Origin: an uncultured Lachnospiraceae bacterium
GTDB taxonomy: Bacteria; Bacillota; Clostridia; Lachnospirales; Lachnospiraceae
NCBI GenBank assembly: GCA_903789615.1
Contig: CAIFEV010000001.1
Span: 1-64,000, forward strand
DNA length: 64,000 nt
Direction of reading: 5' to 3'
Notes under the pieces: generated by a model
Seen by the model: the letters and a program-made list of their open reading frames with translations, nothing else
Database searches by the model: none
What the model was told of the DNA's origin: nothing
Made by a program: the position numbers and the translations under genes
Shown: piece by piece, positions 17,941 through 26,986 of the stretch
How positions within the stretch are numbered: the stretch's first letter is position 1
Layout of the letters: each line of letters begins with the position of its first letter

Positions 17941-19199
17941 TGGGTGAAAACATTCGGATTTCGCTGCGGGGGATCTGGTCCCACAAGATGCGCAGTTTCC
18001 TGACGATGCTGGGAATCATCATCGGCATCGCCGCGATCATCGCGATCGTCTCGATGATACAGGGCACGAATGAGCAGATCAAGCAGAACCTGGTCGGCTC
18101 CGGGACCAATACCGTGACGGTGCAGCTCATGAAGGACGGATGGCCGCTTGCCGGGTCGGGGATCAGCATGAGCGCGGACCAGGTTCCGGTGCTTTCAGAA
18201 GACACCAGGCAGCAGCTGCTCGCGCTTGACGGCGCGGCGGGGGCTGCCATCTACCACAGCCGGACCTGGGGGAGCGATGTGTATTATAAAAACAACTCTC
18301 TGGAAGGGGATACGGTCTGCGGCATTGACGGAAATTACCTGAATACGGCGGGACTGCAGGTGAAAAAAGGCCGCGGGCTTGGTGAAAGGGATCTTGCGGC
18401 GGGAAGACGCGTGGCACTTGTGAGTGACGTGGTGGCGGACTCCGCGTTTGGCGGGGAGGACCCGGTCGGAAAGGTGATTGACATCGCGGGAGAGCCGTTC
18501 ACAGTGATCGGCGTTGTGACGCCGGCTTCTTCCTATCAGCCGGTCATCAATTCGGAGTCGGATTACTATATGTACATGGAGTCCGGATCCAGGACCGGAA
18601 CGATCTACATTCCGGACTGCATGTGGCCGGTAGTCTTTCAGTATGATGAGCCGGCGGGTGTGCTGTTAAAAGCGGACTCGACCGATTCGATGACGACGCT
18701 TGGCACACAGGCGGTGGAGCTTCTCAACGCGCAGATGACAGGGGACGGAAGCCTCTCCTGGGCGAGTCAGGACCTCAGTCAGGCGGCGGCCCAGCTGCAG
18801 CAGCTGAGTGCTTCCGGCAGCATGATGCTCATCGGTATCGCATCCATCTCGCTTCTGGTCGGCGGCATCGGCGTCATGAATATCATGCTGGTTTCGGTGA
18901 CGGAGCGGACCAGGGAGATCGGCCTCAAGAAGGCGCTGGGCGCGAAGAAGCGCACGATCCGCACGCAGTTTCTCACGGAAGCGGCGCTGCTTTCGATGAT
19001 CGGCGGGGCGCTGGGGGTGATTGTCGGGATCATACTGGCGCAGCTGATCGCCTATGTGGCAAGAATACCGGTGGCGGTCAGCGTTCCGGCGATCATCGTG
19101 TCAGTACTTTTCTCCATGGCGGTCGGAATCCTTTTCGGGCTGATGCCATCAGCCCGGGCGGCGAACCTCAATCCGATCGATGCGCTGAGGTATGAATAA
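17940..19199 (+). CDS. MacB-like ABC transporter permease
   Basis: A 419-residue permease: helix 1 with the family hallmark KMRSFLTMLGIIIGIAAIIA (~16-35), a MacB_PCD extracytoplasmic domain (~45-290), and three C-terminal FtsX-type helices (~298-320, ~345-370, ~378-400) ending in the PIDALRYE motif. Its ATG shares one base with the previous stop (TGATG). With the ATPase and adaptors it forms a mechanotransmission-type exporter, used by relatives for antimicrobial peptides, macrolides or lipoproteins; the substrate here is unknown. Confidence 0.92.
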   Translation: MGENIRISLRGIWSHKMRSFLTMLGIIIGIAAIIAIVSMIQGTNEQIKQNLVGSGTNTVTVQLMKDGWPLAGSGISMSADQVPVLSEDTRQQLLALDGAAGAAIYHSRTWGSDVYYKNNSLEGDTVCGIDGNYLNTAGLQVKKGRGLGERDLAAGRRVALVSDVVADSAFGGEDPVGKVIDIAGEPFTVIGVVTPASSYQPVINSESDYYMYMESGSRTGTIYIPDCMWPVVFQYDEPAGVLLKADSTDSMTTLGTQAVELLNAQMTGDGSLSWASQDLSQAAAQLQQLSASGSMMLIGIASISLLVGGIGVMNIMLVSVTERTREIGLKKALGAKKRTIRTQFLTEAALLSMIGGALGVIVGIILAQLIAYVARIPVAVSVPAIIVSVLFSMAVGILFGLMPSARAANLNPIDALRYE

Positions 19200-19235
19200 A
19201 ACCGAAAGAATGAGACGGGCGTGAAGAAAAACGAA

Positions 19236-19325
19236 TCACTTTTTGCGGTTTTTCCAGGTCTTGCCGATGAGAACTCCGACAAGAAGCGCCAGGATACACA
19301 CAAGAACATTAAATAATGACGGCAT
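19236..19325 (-). CDS. 29-residue single-helix membrane protein
   Basis: A very short gene with a good ribosome site: GGAGG, nine bases, then ATG at 19325. The product, MPSLFNVLVCILALLVGVLI followed by GKTWKNRKK, is one hydrophobic helix (~4-20) and a basic tail, predicted N-out/C-in. It lies convergent to the MacB permease. The Shine-Dalgarno, clean helix and positive tail make it more than chance, but conservation could not be tested. It might be a small regulator of a membrane complex; function unknown. Confidence 0.5.
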   Translation of the reverse strand: MPSLFNVLVCILALLVGVLIGKTWKNRKK

Positions 19326-19369
19326 TTTGAGTTTCCTCCTTCTTTTGCCGGGCGGCGTCCTTTAAGCCT

Positions 19370-19543
19370 TACGGGTTTATACCCGGTACGAATGGCTGAA
19401 GGGCGCCGTTTTGTCAGAACAATCTGGCTGTACAGCATTTGAATTGCACTCGAAGGCGTGATGCCTGACTGACGTAAAATTCCCTCAGTGTGGTTCTTGA
19501 GACTGGTATCAATTCTTGCATATACTGCAGTTGTATCTGCCAT
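19370..19543 (-). pseudogene. RelB/DinJ-type antitoxin fragment
   Basis: From ATG 19543 (AAGGAG upstream) the frame reads MADTTAVYARIDTSLKNHTE, then GILRQSGITPSSAIQMLYSQIVL, the typical ribbon-helix-helix start of RelB/DinJ antitoxins. After about residue 45 the similarity fades (KRRPSAIRTG against the usual LPF..) and the frame runs on into unrelated antisense sequence of the permease. No toxin gene follows. A remnant of a lost toxin-antitoxin pair; residual DNA binding is possible. Confidence 0.6.
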
Positions 19544-19752
19544 GATTATCGCACTCCTTTTTAGCATAATGACATATGCGAATAAACGCAAGCATATGCA
19601 GGCAATACTGTTCTGAGTATTCACTTACCTCCGGGATGCCAGTCGCATTTCCTACCGCCCGATATTATAATGGTACAATACATCTGTTAAAGGAAAGCGG
19701 CGGGCGGCGGGTGAAGCCGGCCGTGAAAGTCTGGGAAGCGTAGAGTAAAGAA

Positions 19753-21267
19753 ATGCGTCGGTTCAGAGAAAAATGGTCGCGGCTGTCGATCCGAAAAAAA
19801 CTGCATATTCCGGTGATGCTGTTTCTGCTGGTTGTTCTGGTGACAGCTGTTTTTGATCTGCTCGTGCTGCGGCTTTATAACGGTGATATCGGAGGCAGCT
19901 TAAGCGACACGGCCTGCTGTGAGACAGCGCAGGAGGCGATGTCAAGAGAGGCAGATCTGTTCAGGACATACATGCAGGAGCGTACGGATGATACGCGTGC
20001 GCAATATCTGGCCGCCTGTGAGCAGACGGCCGCAGCGGTTGCGGCGCTCCCGGACTCGTTTGAAAAGATCGGACAGGAGCGGTTCGCGAGGACATGGAAC
20101 ATCCGCAGCAGCTACGAAAACTACGTCACGCTGCGGGATGAGACGGCGGCGATGGACACGGAAGAGGAAGGGTATCTGACCCGCCTGTATGAGGTGTATG
20201 ATCAGCAGACGTATCTGAAAGGATATCTGGAAAATCTTCTGCAGCTCACGGTGAAGGACAGCATGGCTGTGTATGAGAGCCGTTCGTTTCTGATGTCACG
20301 GCTCCCGCTGTTTCTGCTGCTTCTCTCTGCTCTGCTTCTGATTCTCGCCTTTGCCATGAACCACACGATGACGAAGGCGTTCCTCTCGCCGATCCAGAGT
20401 ATGGTTGCGGCGTCAAGGCGCATGGAGAAGGGGGATTACGGCGGGGAGAAGATTCAGGCGGCGAACCGGGACGAGCTGGGGGAGCTGGCCTCGTCGTTCA
20501 ACAAGATGCGCAGGGCGACGCGGGAGAATATCGAAACGCTTCAGGAGAATCAGAAGCTGCAGGAGAAGGTTCACCAGGACAGCATGGAGCGGATGGAGCT
20601 GCAGAGCCAGCTGGAGACGACGCGGCTAGACCTGCTGCAGAGTCAGATTCAGCCGCATTTTCTGTTCAACACGCTGAATACAATCGCGGGGGCGGCAGAC
20701 CTTGAGGATGCGCCGCAGACGCGCCGGATGATCGTCGCGCTGTCCAATCTGTTCCGCTACAATCTGCAGACGTCGGAGCAGTTCTGCGCCCTGTCCAACG
20801 AGGTCCAGATGGTGCGCGACTACATGTATCTGCAGCAGATGCGCTTCGGCAGCCGCGTGCAGTATCAGGAGAAGATTACGGTGGACATGGACGCCTGCCA
20901 GGTGCCGGTTCACCTGCTGCAGCCCCTTGTGGAAAATGCGGTCGTCCACGGCGTCACGAAGACGGAGCGGGGCGGAACGGTGAGCCTTGGCGCGGACAGG
21001 AAGGGAGATGTCCTGGAGATCCGGGTGGAAGACGACGGAGCCGGCATTCCGGACGAAAAACTTGCCGAAATCCGGCGGGAGCTTCAGAATGATACAAAAA
21101 AACGGGATGTGCACATCGGACTTGGGAATACGGCGCGCCGGATCCGGCGGCTGTACCCGGGCGGCGATCTTGAGATTGAGAGTAAAGAGGGGAAGGGCAC
21201 AACGGTACGTATCCGGATGCCCATGAGAGAAGAGGGACGTTATGAACAGCATACTGATCGCGGATGA
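19753..21267 (+). CDS. Sensor histidine kinase (LytS/YesM type)
   Basis: A 504-residue membrane kinase: helix at ~18-40, an extracytoplasmic helical sensor (~41-180), a second helix (~182-203), HAMP (~204-260), a coiled coil, then a His_kinase domain with the phospho-acceptor in QIQPHFLFNTLNT (His ~302) and an HATPase domain with VENAVVHG (N-box), DDGAGIPDE (G1) and GLGNTARRI (G2). It overlaps the AraC-type regulator by 26 bases. YesM/YesN-type pairs next to transporters usually induce them; the TRAP operon 200 bases downstream is the obvious target. Confidence 0.92.
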   Translation: MRRFREKWSRLSIRKKLHIPVMLFLLVVLVTAVFDLLVLRLYNGDIGGSLSDTACCETAQEAMSREADLFRTYMQERTDDTRAQYLAACEQTAAAVAALPDSFEKIGQERFARTWNIRSSYENYVTLRDETAAMDTEEEGYLTRLYEVYDQQTYLKGYLENLLQLTVKDSMAVYESRSFLMSRLPLFLLLLSALLLILAFAMNHTMTKAFLSPIQSMVAASRRMEKGDYGGEKIQAANRDELGELASSFNKMRRATRENIETLQENQKLQEKVHQDSMERMELQSQLETTRLDLLQSQIQPHFLFNTLNTIAGAADLEDAPQTRRMIVALSNLFRYNLQTSEQFCALSNEVQMVRDYMYLQQMRFGSRVQYQEKITVDMDACQVPVHLLQPLVENAVVHGVTKTERGGTVSLGADRKGDVLEIRVEDDGAGIPDEKLAEIRRELQNDTKKRDVHIGLGNTARRIRRLYPGGDLEIESKEGKGTTVRIRMPMREEGRYEQHTDRG

Positions 21268-21985
21268 TGAGGTCATCGAGCTTAAATCACTGAAACGCAG
21301 ACTGGAGCGCTTTCTGGGGGAGAACTGGACGATTCTGACGGCCGGAAACGGCCGGGAAGCGCTCGCGCAGTACGAGAAGTACAGGCCGCAGATTCTGGTT
21401 CTTGACATCTGCATGCCGGTTGTCTCAGGACTGGAGGCGGCGGAGGAGATCCGGCGCAAAGACCGGTACTCGCAGATTATTTTCCTGACCGCGTACAATG
21501 AATTTGATTTCGCCCGCAAGGCAATAAGCGTCCGGGCTCTGGAGTATCTGCTGAAACCCTGTGAGGATCAGGAGCTGGAGTCGGCCGTCGAGGAGGCGGT
21601 CCGGCTGACGCAGGATCACGAGGAGATGCCGCCGGCGCCGGAACGGAAGATGGCTGCACAGATGCCGGATCCGGACACGCGCCAGGACCGCATCCGGGAG
21701 TACCTGGAGCGGAATTACGGAAAGAATATCTCCCTGCAGACCGCGGCCGAACATTTCGGCTATGCGGACGCTTACTTCTGCAAACTGTTCCGCCAGTACT
21801 TCGGCAGAAGTTTCATCAGTTATCTCACGGGCATGCGCATTGACAAGGCAAAGGAACTGATGCGCCATGACAATCTGACGATCCGCGAGATCGGGCAGCA
21901 GGTCGGCTACCCGGATTCCAACTATTTCGCGAAAGTGTTCAAGCGGGTGACGGGCAAGAGTCCGTCGGAGTACCGCGGTTACTGA
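21242..21985 (+). CDS. Response regulator with AraC-type DNA-binding domain (YesN-like)
   Basis: A 247-residue regulator. The receiver domain (1-~120) has acidic residues in IADDEV, the phospho-acceptor Asp in LVLDICMPVVSG (~53), and FLTAYNEFDFA. A short linker leads to an AraC/XylS double helix-turn-helix (~155-247) with YFCKLFRQYFGRSFISYLTG and the closing motif FKRVTGKSPSEYRG. It is co-transcribed with the kinase and likely activates the downstream TRAP transporter genes. Confidence 0.92.
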   Translation: MNSILIADDEVIELKSLKRRLERFLGENWTILTAGNGREALAQYEKYRPQILVLDICMPVVSGLEAAEEIRRKDRYSQIIFLTAYNEFDFARKAISVRALEYLLKPCEDQELESAVEEAVRLTQDHEEMPPAPERKMAAQMPDPDTRQDRIREYLERNYGKNISLQTAAEHFGYADAYFCKLFRQYFGRSFISYLTGMRIDKAKELMRHDNLTIREIGQQVGYPDSNYFAKVFKRVTGKSPSEYRGY

Positions 21986-22074
21986 TATTTATCAGCAGAC
22001 AGCCAGGGGTGACTGTACGGCGGAAAGTATAAAATAAAGGTTAAAAATCTACAGCAAATATTAAAATCGCACCA

Positions 22075-22150
22075 TTTTGAAATCAGCCGCACCCTCCTAT
22101 AATAAAAACATGAACAAAAAGTGTCTCTGTTCGTGAAAAAATAGAGACAT
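22075..22150 (+). promoter_or_regulatory. Promoter and leader hairpin of the TRAP operon
   Basis: A consensus -10 TATAAT lies at 22098-22103 with a weak -35 (TTTTGA 17 bases upstream, or TTGAAA at 15), as expected for an activator-dependent promoter. In the leader TGTCTCT and AGAGACA (about 22122-22150) can form a hairpin. The dctP-like ATG is at 22183. Confidence 0.5.
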
Positions 22151-22182
22151 TTCATACAAGATTCACGTAACAGGAGGAAAAC

Positions 22183-23337
22183 ATGAGAACAAGAAGAGTG
22201 GTATCAGGCTTCATGGCGGCTGCGATGGCTGCGGTTATGATGACGGGCTGCGGACTTTCCGGAAGCGGCACGAAAAGCGCGGCTGCGGGAGCCACAACGA
22301 AGGCGGCTTCCGGTTCCACCACCACGACGGCTGCGGCTGGCGCTGCCACAAAGGCGGCGTCCGGAAGCTCGGACTACAAGGTCAATGAGGCGGCGTCCAA
22401 GGATCCGGCCGTAAAGCTGACGATGGCAGAGGTCAACCCGCTTGACAACACGATCTGCGGAGCCATGGACACGAAGTTCAAGGAAGCGGTTGAGGCGATG
22501 AGCGGCGGCTCGATCACCATCGATCTGCAGGGCTCCGGCGTTCTGGGGTCAGAAGCCGACGTGCTTGACGGTATGACCGGCGGCACGAGCACCGTTGATA
22601 TTTCCCGTATTTCCGCATTTGCCCTGACGACATACGGCGCCAAGAAGTCCGTTCTTCTGTCTCTGCCGTACACATTCAAGAACCGGGATCATTTCTGGGC
22701 ATTTGCCAACAGCGACCTGGGCAAGACGTTCCTTGACGAGCCGCAGGAGCTGGGCATTGGCGTGAAGGGGCTGTACTACGGCGAAGAGGGCTTCCGCAGC
22801 TTCTTCACGATCAAGGACAAGGTTGTCAAGACGCCGGATGACATGAAGAACATGAAGATCCGTGTATCCAATGACCCGATCATGACGGCCATGGTTCAGG
22901 ATCTGGGCGCTACGCCGTCCCCGGTTTCCATGTCTGAGATTTATTCTTCCATGCAGAACGGCACAATCGACGGCGCGGAGCAGCCGGTTGCCAACTATCT
23001 GTCCAACAGCTTCCAGGAAGTAGGACCGAACATGACGCTGGATGAGCACACGCTGGGTGCGATGGAGACCATCATCTCCACAAAGTCCTGGGACAAGCTC
23101 ACTGCTAACCAGCAGCAGGTTATCGAGGATGCCGGCAAGATCGCATCTGACTATTGCCGTTCGAAGTCCGAGGAGATCGAGAAGCAGGCTCTGGACACGC
23201 TGAAGAGCAAGGGCATCAACATCGTCGAAGTTTCCGACAAGACCGCATGGCAGGAGGCCTGCAAGCCGATCGCCGATGAGTACGCGACAGGTGACCTGAA
23301 GGACATCTATCAGCAGATCCTGGATATGGCAAAGTGA
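22183..23337 (+). CDS. TRAP transporter substrate-binding lipoprotein (DctP family)
   Basis: A 384-residue lipoprotein: signal peptide ending in a lipobox (MMTGC, Cys at ~23), a low-complexity Ala/Thr/Ser/Gly linker (~27-65), then a DctP-fold domain. Family marks include ADVLDGMTGGTSTVDISRIS, KNMKIRVSNDPIMTAMVQDL, the conserved Arg in that stretch that binds the substrate carboxylate, and SMQNGTIDGAEQPVANYLS. AGGAGG precedes the ATG. It feeds the DctQ/DctM proteins encoded next. A strong stem-loop after it probably lowers expression of the membrane subunits relative to this protein. The ligand is an organic acid, identity unknown. Confidence 0.92.
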   Translation: MRTRRVVSGFMAAAMAAVMMTGCGLSGSGTKSAAAGATTKAASGSTTTTAAAGAATKAASGSSDYKVNEAASKDPAVKLTMAEVNPLDNTICGAMDTKFKEAVEAMSGGSITIDLQGSGVLGSEADVLDGMTGGTSTVDISRISAFALTTYGAKKSVLLSLPYTFKNRDHFWAFANSDLGKTFLDEPQELGIGVKGLYYGEEGFRSFFTIKDKVVKTPDDMKNMKIRVSNDPIMTAMVQDLGATPSPVSMSEIYSSMQNGTIDGAEQPVANYLSNSFQEVGPNMTLDEHTLGAMETIISTKSWDKLTANQQQVIEDAGKIASDYCRSKSEEIEKQALDTLKSKGINIVEVSDKTAWQEACKPIADEYATGDLKDIYQQILDMAK

Positions 23338-23421
23338 TCGCGCCGGAATTGTAAAACAGCCTGTTCTTTCCGGATTGGCGCTTGGTAACTTCCGCAGGGG
23401 GAGCGGAAAGTGTGGGGATGT

Positions 23422-23455
23422 GCTCCGGCTTAAATATGAGCCGGAGCCTTTTTTC
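23422..23455 (+). terminator. Intra-operon terminator/attenuator between dctP- and dctQ-like genes
   Basis: GCTCCGGCT (23422-23430) pairs with AGCCGGAGC (23439-23447), followed by CTTTTTT. The stem is strong enough to end most transcripts, giving more binding protein than permease. Confidence 0.8.
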
Positions 23456-23506
23456 CGGAGAGAGCCGGAAGGGGAAAGACAGAAAGATACGTTAGGAGGC
23501 GTATTC

Positions 23507-24094
23507 ATGCCGAAATTTGTCGAGAAAATGAAAAAACTGGAGCCGATGTACGATTTCGTATATAAGCTTTTCCTGGGAATCTGCAAATTCCTGCTTATTG
23601 CGGATATCTGCATCACCGGCTACATCGTTGTTGCCCGGTACTGCCCGTTCGTGCCGGCGCCGAACTGGGGCGAGGAGATCATCCTTTCCCTGATGGCCTA
23701 CATGGCGGTGCTTTCCGCCGCGCTGGCGATCCGCCGCAACGCGCACATCCGCATGACGGCCTTTGACCGCAAGCTGGGCCGCAAGGTCGTAAACGTGCTT
23801 GACCTGGCAGCGGATATCTGTGTGATGATCCTGGCCGTCATCATGCTTGTTGTCGGAATGCAGTACTCGATTCAGGTCGGCGCGAGAGGGACCTATATCT
23901 CCATGACCTGGCTCTCCAAGTTCTGGATGTACTTCCCGGTGCCGCTGGCCGGCATCGCCATGATCTTCTTCGAGCTGGAGCGGATCATGATCGATATCGA
24001 ACACTTCCTGGGCGTCTACGGTCAGCTGGGTGTTGACACGGAAGCCGAGCAGATGAAGCTTGAAAAAGAAGCGGCAGAAAAGGAGGCAAAGTAA
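23507..24094 (+). CDS. TRAP transporter small permease (DctQ family)
   Basis: A 195-residue membrane protein with four helices (about 22-45, 58-78, 98-122, 138-160). The family motif is in NWGEEIILSLMAYMAVLSAA and RRNAHIRM. ATG 23507 has AGGAGG upstream, so earlier in-frame starts are rejected. The C-terminus is charged and helical (EAEQMKLEKEAAEKEAK). Its stop shares a base with the start of the large permease (TAATG), showing tight coupling. Confidence 0.9.
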   Translation: MPKFVEKMKKLEPMYDFVYKLFLGICKFLLIADICITGYIVVARYCPFVPAPNWGEEIILSLMAYMAVLSAALAIRRNAHIRMTAFDRKLGRKVVNVLDLAADICVMILAVIMLVVGMQYSIQVGARGTYISMTWLSKFWMYFPVPLAGIAMIFFELERIMIDIEHFLGVYGQLGVDTEAEQMKLEKEAAEKEAK

Positions 24095-25395
24095 TGGCGG
24101 CAAATGGCACGGCGATCGCGATCCTGCTGATCAGCTTTCTGGTCATGGTGTTCCTGCGCTTCCCGATCGCATATTCAGTAGCAATTTCATCCATCCTCTG
24201 TCTGGCGTATCAGGGGCTTCCGCTTTCGACGCTGGTTCAGCAGATGGTAAAAGGCATCAGCTCCTTCTCGCTGATGGCGGTTCCGTTCTTTATCACGATG
24301 GGCGTTCTGATGGGCTGCGGCGGTATCTCCGAAAAGCTGCTGGATCTGGCAGACGCGTGTGTCGGCTGGATGCGCGGCGGTCTCGCCATGGTGAACATTC
24401 TCGCGTCCTATTTCTTCGGAGGGATTTCCGGATCAGCTTCTGCGGATACCGCATCCCTCGGATCTCTTGAGATTCCGATGATGGTAGACCGCGGATACGA
24501 TGTGGGCTTCTCCACAGCCGTCACCATTTCTTCCTCCGTTGAAGGAATGCTGGTTCCGCCGTCTCACAACATGGTCATTTACGCAACGACGGCCGGCGGC
24601 ATTTCCGTAGGTTCGCTGTTCATCGCCGGATATCTTCCGGGTGCCGTTCTGGCCGCTTCCCTGATGGTGATCTCCTATATCATCTCCCGGCAGCGCAATT
24701 ACCCGAAGGGCGATCCGTTCAGCATCAAGCGGCTCGGAAAAGATCTGGTGAAGTCCATCTGGGCTCTGTCTGCGCTGCTCATCGTTGTAATCGGTGTCGT
24801 GGCCGGTGTTTTCACTGCCACCGAGTCCGCGGCGATCGCCGTTTTCTACTCGCTCATCATTTCCATCTACGTCTACAAGGGACTTACCTGGAAGGGCGTG
24901 TGGAAGGTGCTGGATACCTGCATTGACACGCTGTCCATCGTGCTGATCCTGATCTCCACCTCCAGCGTGTTCGGCTACTGCCTGACGACGCTGCACGTTC
25001 CGGAACTGGCCGCAAAGGCTATCACCGGTGTCTCCAGCAACCCGTATGTGATTGCACTGCTCATCAACCTGATTCTCCTGGTTCTGGGCATGATCATGGA
25101 TATGGCGCCGATCATCCTGATCTCCACGCCGATCCTGCTCCCGATCGCGACTAGCATTGGCATCGATCCGGTTCAGTACGGCATCATCCTGGTGCTCAAC
25201 TGCGGCATCGGCCTTCTGACTCCGCCGGTCGGCTCGGTTCTTTTCATCGGCTCGGCTATCGCCAAGAGACCGATGGAGAAGGTCGTAAAGGCCATGCTTC
25301 CGTTCTATGTCTTCATGGTCATCGCTCTGCTGCTGATCACCTTCATTCCGGAGATCAGCCTCTGCCTGCCGTGGGCTTTCGGCTACGGAAAGTAA
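24094..25395 (+). CDS. TRAP transporter large permease (DctM family)
   Basis: A 433-residue permease with about 12 helices and the DctM marks GGISGSASADTASLGSLEIP and PPSHNMVIYATTAGG, plus the C-terminal repeat GLLTPPVGSVLF. It is the ion-coupled transport subunit, working with the small permease and the binding lipoprotein. The operon ends at a clear terminator 20 bases after the stop. Confidence 0.95.
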   Translation: MAANGTAIAILLISFLVMVFLRFPIAYSVAISSILCLAYQGLPLSTLVQQMVKGISSFSLMAVPFFITMGVLMGCGGISEKLLDLADACVGWMRGGLAMVNILASYFFGGISGSASADTASLGSLEIPMMVDRGYDVGFSTAVTISSSVEGMLVPPSHNMVIYATTAGGISVGSLFIAGYLPGAVLAASLMVISYIISRQRNYPKGDPFSIKRLGKDLVKSIWALSALLIVVIGVVAGVFTATESAAIAVFYSLIISIYVYKGLTWKGVWKVLDTCIDTLSIVLILISTSSVFGYCLTTLHVPELAAKAITGVSSNPYVIALLINLILLVLGMIMDMAPIILISTPILLPIATSIGIDPVQYGIILVLNCGIGLLTPPVGSVLFIGSAIAKRPMEKVVKAMLPFYVFMVIALLLITFIPEISLCLPWAFGYGK

Positions 25396-25415
25396 ACAGT
25401 AAACCTCCTGAAAAG

Positions 25416-25464
25416 AAACCCGCTGTTTTTTCTGCATTCTGCAGGGAACAGCGGGTTTCTTTAT
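25416..25464 (+). terminator. Rho-independent terminator of the TRAP operon
   Basis: AAACCCGCTGTT (25416-25427) pairs with AACAGCGGGTTT (25447-25458), followed by CTTTATT. Confidence 0.85.
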
Positions 25465-25591
25465 TCCCTGTGTGTATTCAGATGCCGTCCGTCTTTCCCT
25501 GACGGAAAACCTGCGGTATAATAAAAACTATCAGGACGGCAGCAGCTGCGATCGCAGGGCAGCCGTCCGCTTTGTGACAGGGGGAGGGAAT

Positions 25592-25937
25592 ATGGAGTAT
25601 CGGTTTACCTGGCGCAACACGCCGGGAGATTTTTTCCGGTTCCGGTTTTCAAATCTGTACCGCCAGTGGACGGTGGTTGTGAATGTAGTATTTACGGCTG
25701 CCTTTGCAGCGCTTATCTATGCAAGGTGGGCAGACACGAACTGGCTGGGACACATTCTGATGGTCATCGGCGTTCTGATGTTTCCGGTTATTCAGCCGGC
25801 TGCCGTGTATATCGCTTCCTGGCTGGAGGCCCGGAAGATTCCGTATGAGACGGAGCTCACATTTGACGAAAAAGGCATGGGGATTCAGGTGAAGGAACAC
25901 CGCCAGTTCGTCCGCTGGCCGGATTTTCACGGAGCCA
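25592..25937 (+). pseudogene. YcxB-like membrane protein, 3'-truncated at a deletion junction
   Basis: ATG 25592 follows GGGGGAGGG and opens a protein of YcxB-like plan: a short N-terminal strand region (MEYRFTWRNTPGDFFRF), two helices (~26-45, ~50-72) and the start of the cytoplasmic domain (TELTFDEKGMGIQVKEHRQF, then VRWPDFHG). After about residue 112 the family similarity stops and the frame runs out-of-phase through the following TRAP gene. The missing C-terminus and the missing start of the next gene point to one deletion near 25935. Confidence 0.65.
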
Positions 25938-26930
25938 GGATGCGCCGCGGTTGTTGCCGTTGCGGTCATCTTCTCAGCCTCCCGGTTCTGTCAGCCGGTG
26001 AGCGGGAAGACGCCGGAATTTGTCCTGACGTATGCGGAGAATCAGCCGGAGGATTATCCGACCACCCAGGGGGCAAGGTACTTTGCCAGACGGGTGGAAG
26101 AAGAGAGCGGCGGCAGAATCCGTATTCAGATCTATTCCGGCGGAGCGCTGGGAGATGAGAATTCGGTCGTGTCTCAGATCCGCTTCGGCGGCATCGACAT
26201 GGCAAGGGTGTCTCTGGCGACCATAACCGGGTACAGTGCCGTCGCCATGGTGCTCATGATGCCCTATCTGTACCGCGACTCCAGACATATGTGGGAGGTC
26301 CTGGACGGGAGCATCGGGTATGAAATCATGGATTCCTTTAACGGATCCGGTCTGCAGGCACTATCCTGGTACGACGCGGGTGTGCGCAGCTTCTATTCCT
26401 CCCGGGAGATCCGCTCGCTCAGTGACTTTTCCGGTAAGACGGTCCGGGTCCAGTATTCGGACGTGATGAAGGACATGGTCAGCGCACTTGGTGCAACACC
26501 GGTCCCGATGAGCTACGGCAGCGTGTATGCAGCGCTGCAGCAGGGGACAGTCGACATCGCCGAGAACAACTGGTCCAGCTACACCTCCATGAAGCATGAT
26601 CAGGTGGCGCCGTATTTCCTGGAGGATGAGCACAACCGGATCCCGGAGATGCAGATCATCTCCCAGTCCACCATGGACAAGCTGTCTCCTGCCGACCGGG
26701 ATCTGATCCGCAGCTGCGCAAAGGAGTCCGCCGTGTACGAGCGGGAGTTGTGGAGCGAGTGGGAGAAGAAGTCCAGGCAGGAGGCGCTTGACGCCGGCTG
26801 TCAGGAGATCACGCTTACCGACGCGCAGAAAGCAGAGTTCCGCGAGGCCTGCCAGCCGCTCTATGACAGATACTGCGCCGGACAGGAAGACCTCGTGAAG
26901 AGAATTGAAGAGACGGGAAAGGCAGCCTGA
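25938..26930 (+). pseudogene. Second TRAP substrate-binding protein (DctP family) lacking its start
   Basis: The frame is open from the junction and first reads a hydrophobic signal-like core (AAVVAVAVIFSAS, 25944-25982), then a complete mature DctP domain: FVLTYAENQPEDYPTTQGAR, FGGIDMARVS, SGKTVRVQYSDVMKDMV and LQQGTVDIAENNWSSY. No start codon with a ribosome site lies before the signal; GTG 25998 would give a protein without a signal peptide. The binding domain itself shows no stop or frameshift, so the loss looks recent. No DctQ/DctM genes follow. If translated from 25998 the product would stay in the cytoplasm. Confidence 0.65.
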
Positions 26931-26955
26931 AGACGGCCGGATCCCGGGGGAAAAA

Positions 26956-26986
26956 CCCCGGGGAGCAAAAGGCCCGGGGCTTTTTT
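26956..26986. terminator. Bidirectional terminator
   Basis: CCCCGGG (26956-26962) pairs with CCCGGGG (26973-26979), with AAAAA on the left and CTTTTTT on the right, so it can end both the plus-strand gene and the minus-strand AEC gene, whose stop codon it touches. Confidence 0.8.

Noticed and set aside
19624-19752. Strong promoter for the kinase gene
   Set aside because: TATAAT at 19666-19671 is present, but no -35 box fits at a normal distance; left unannotated.
23375-23506. Longer start for the DctQ gene
   Set aside because: The extension covers the intra-operon terminator and lacks a ribosome site; ATG 23507 has AGGAGG.
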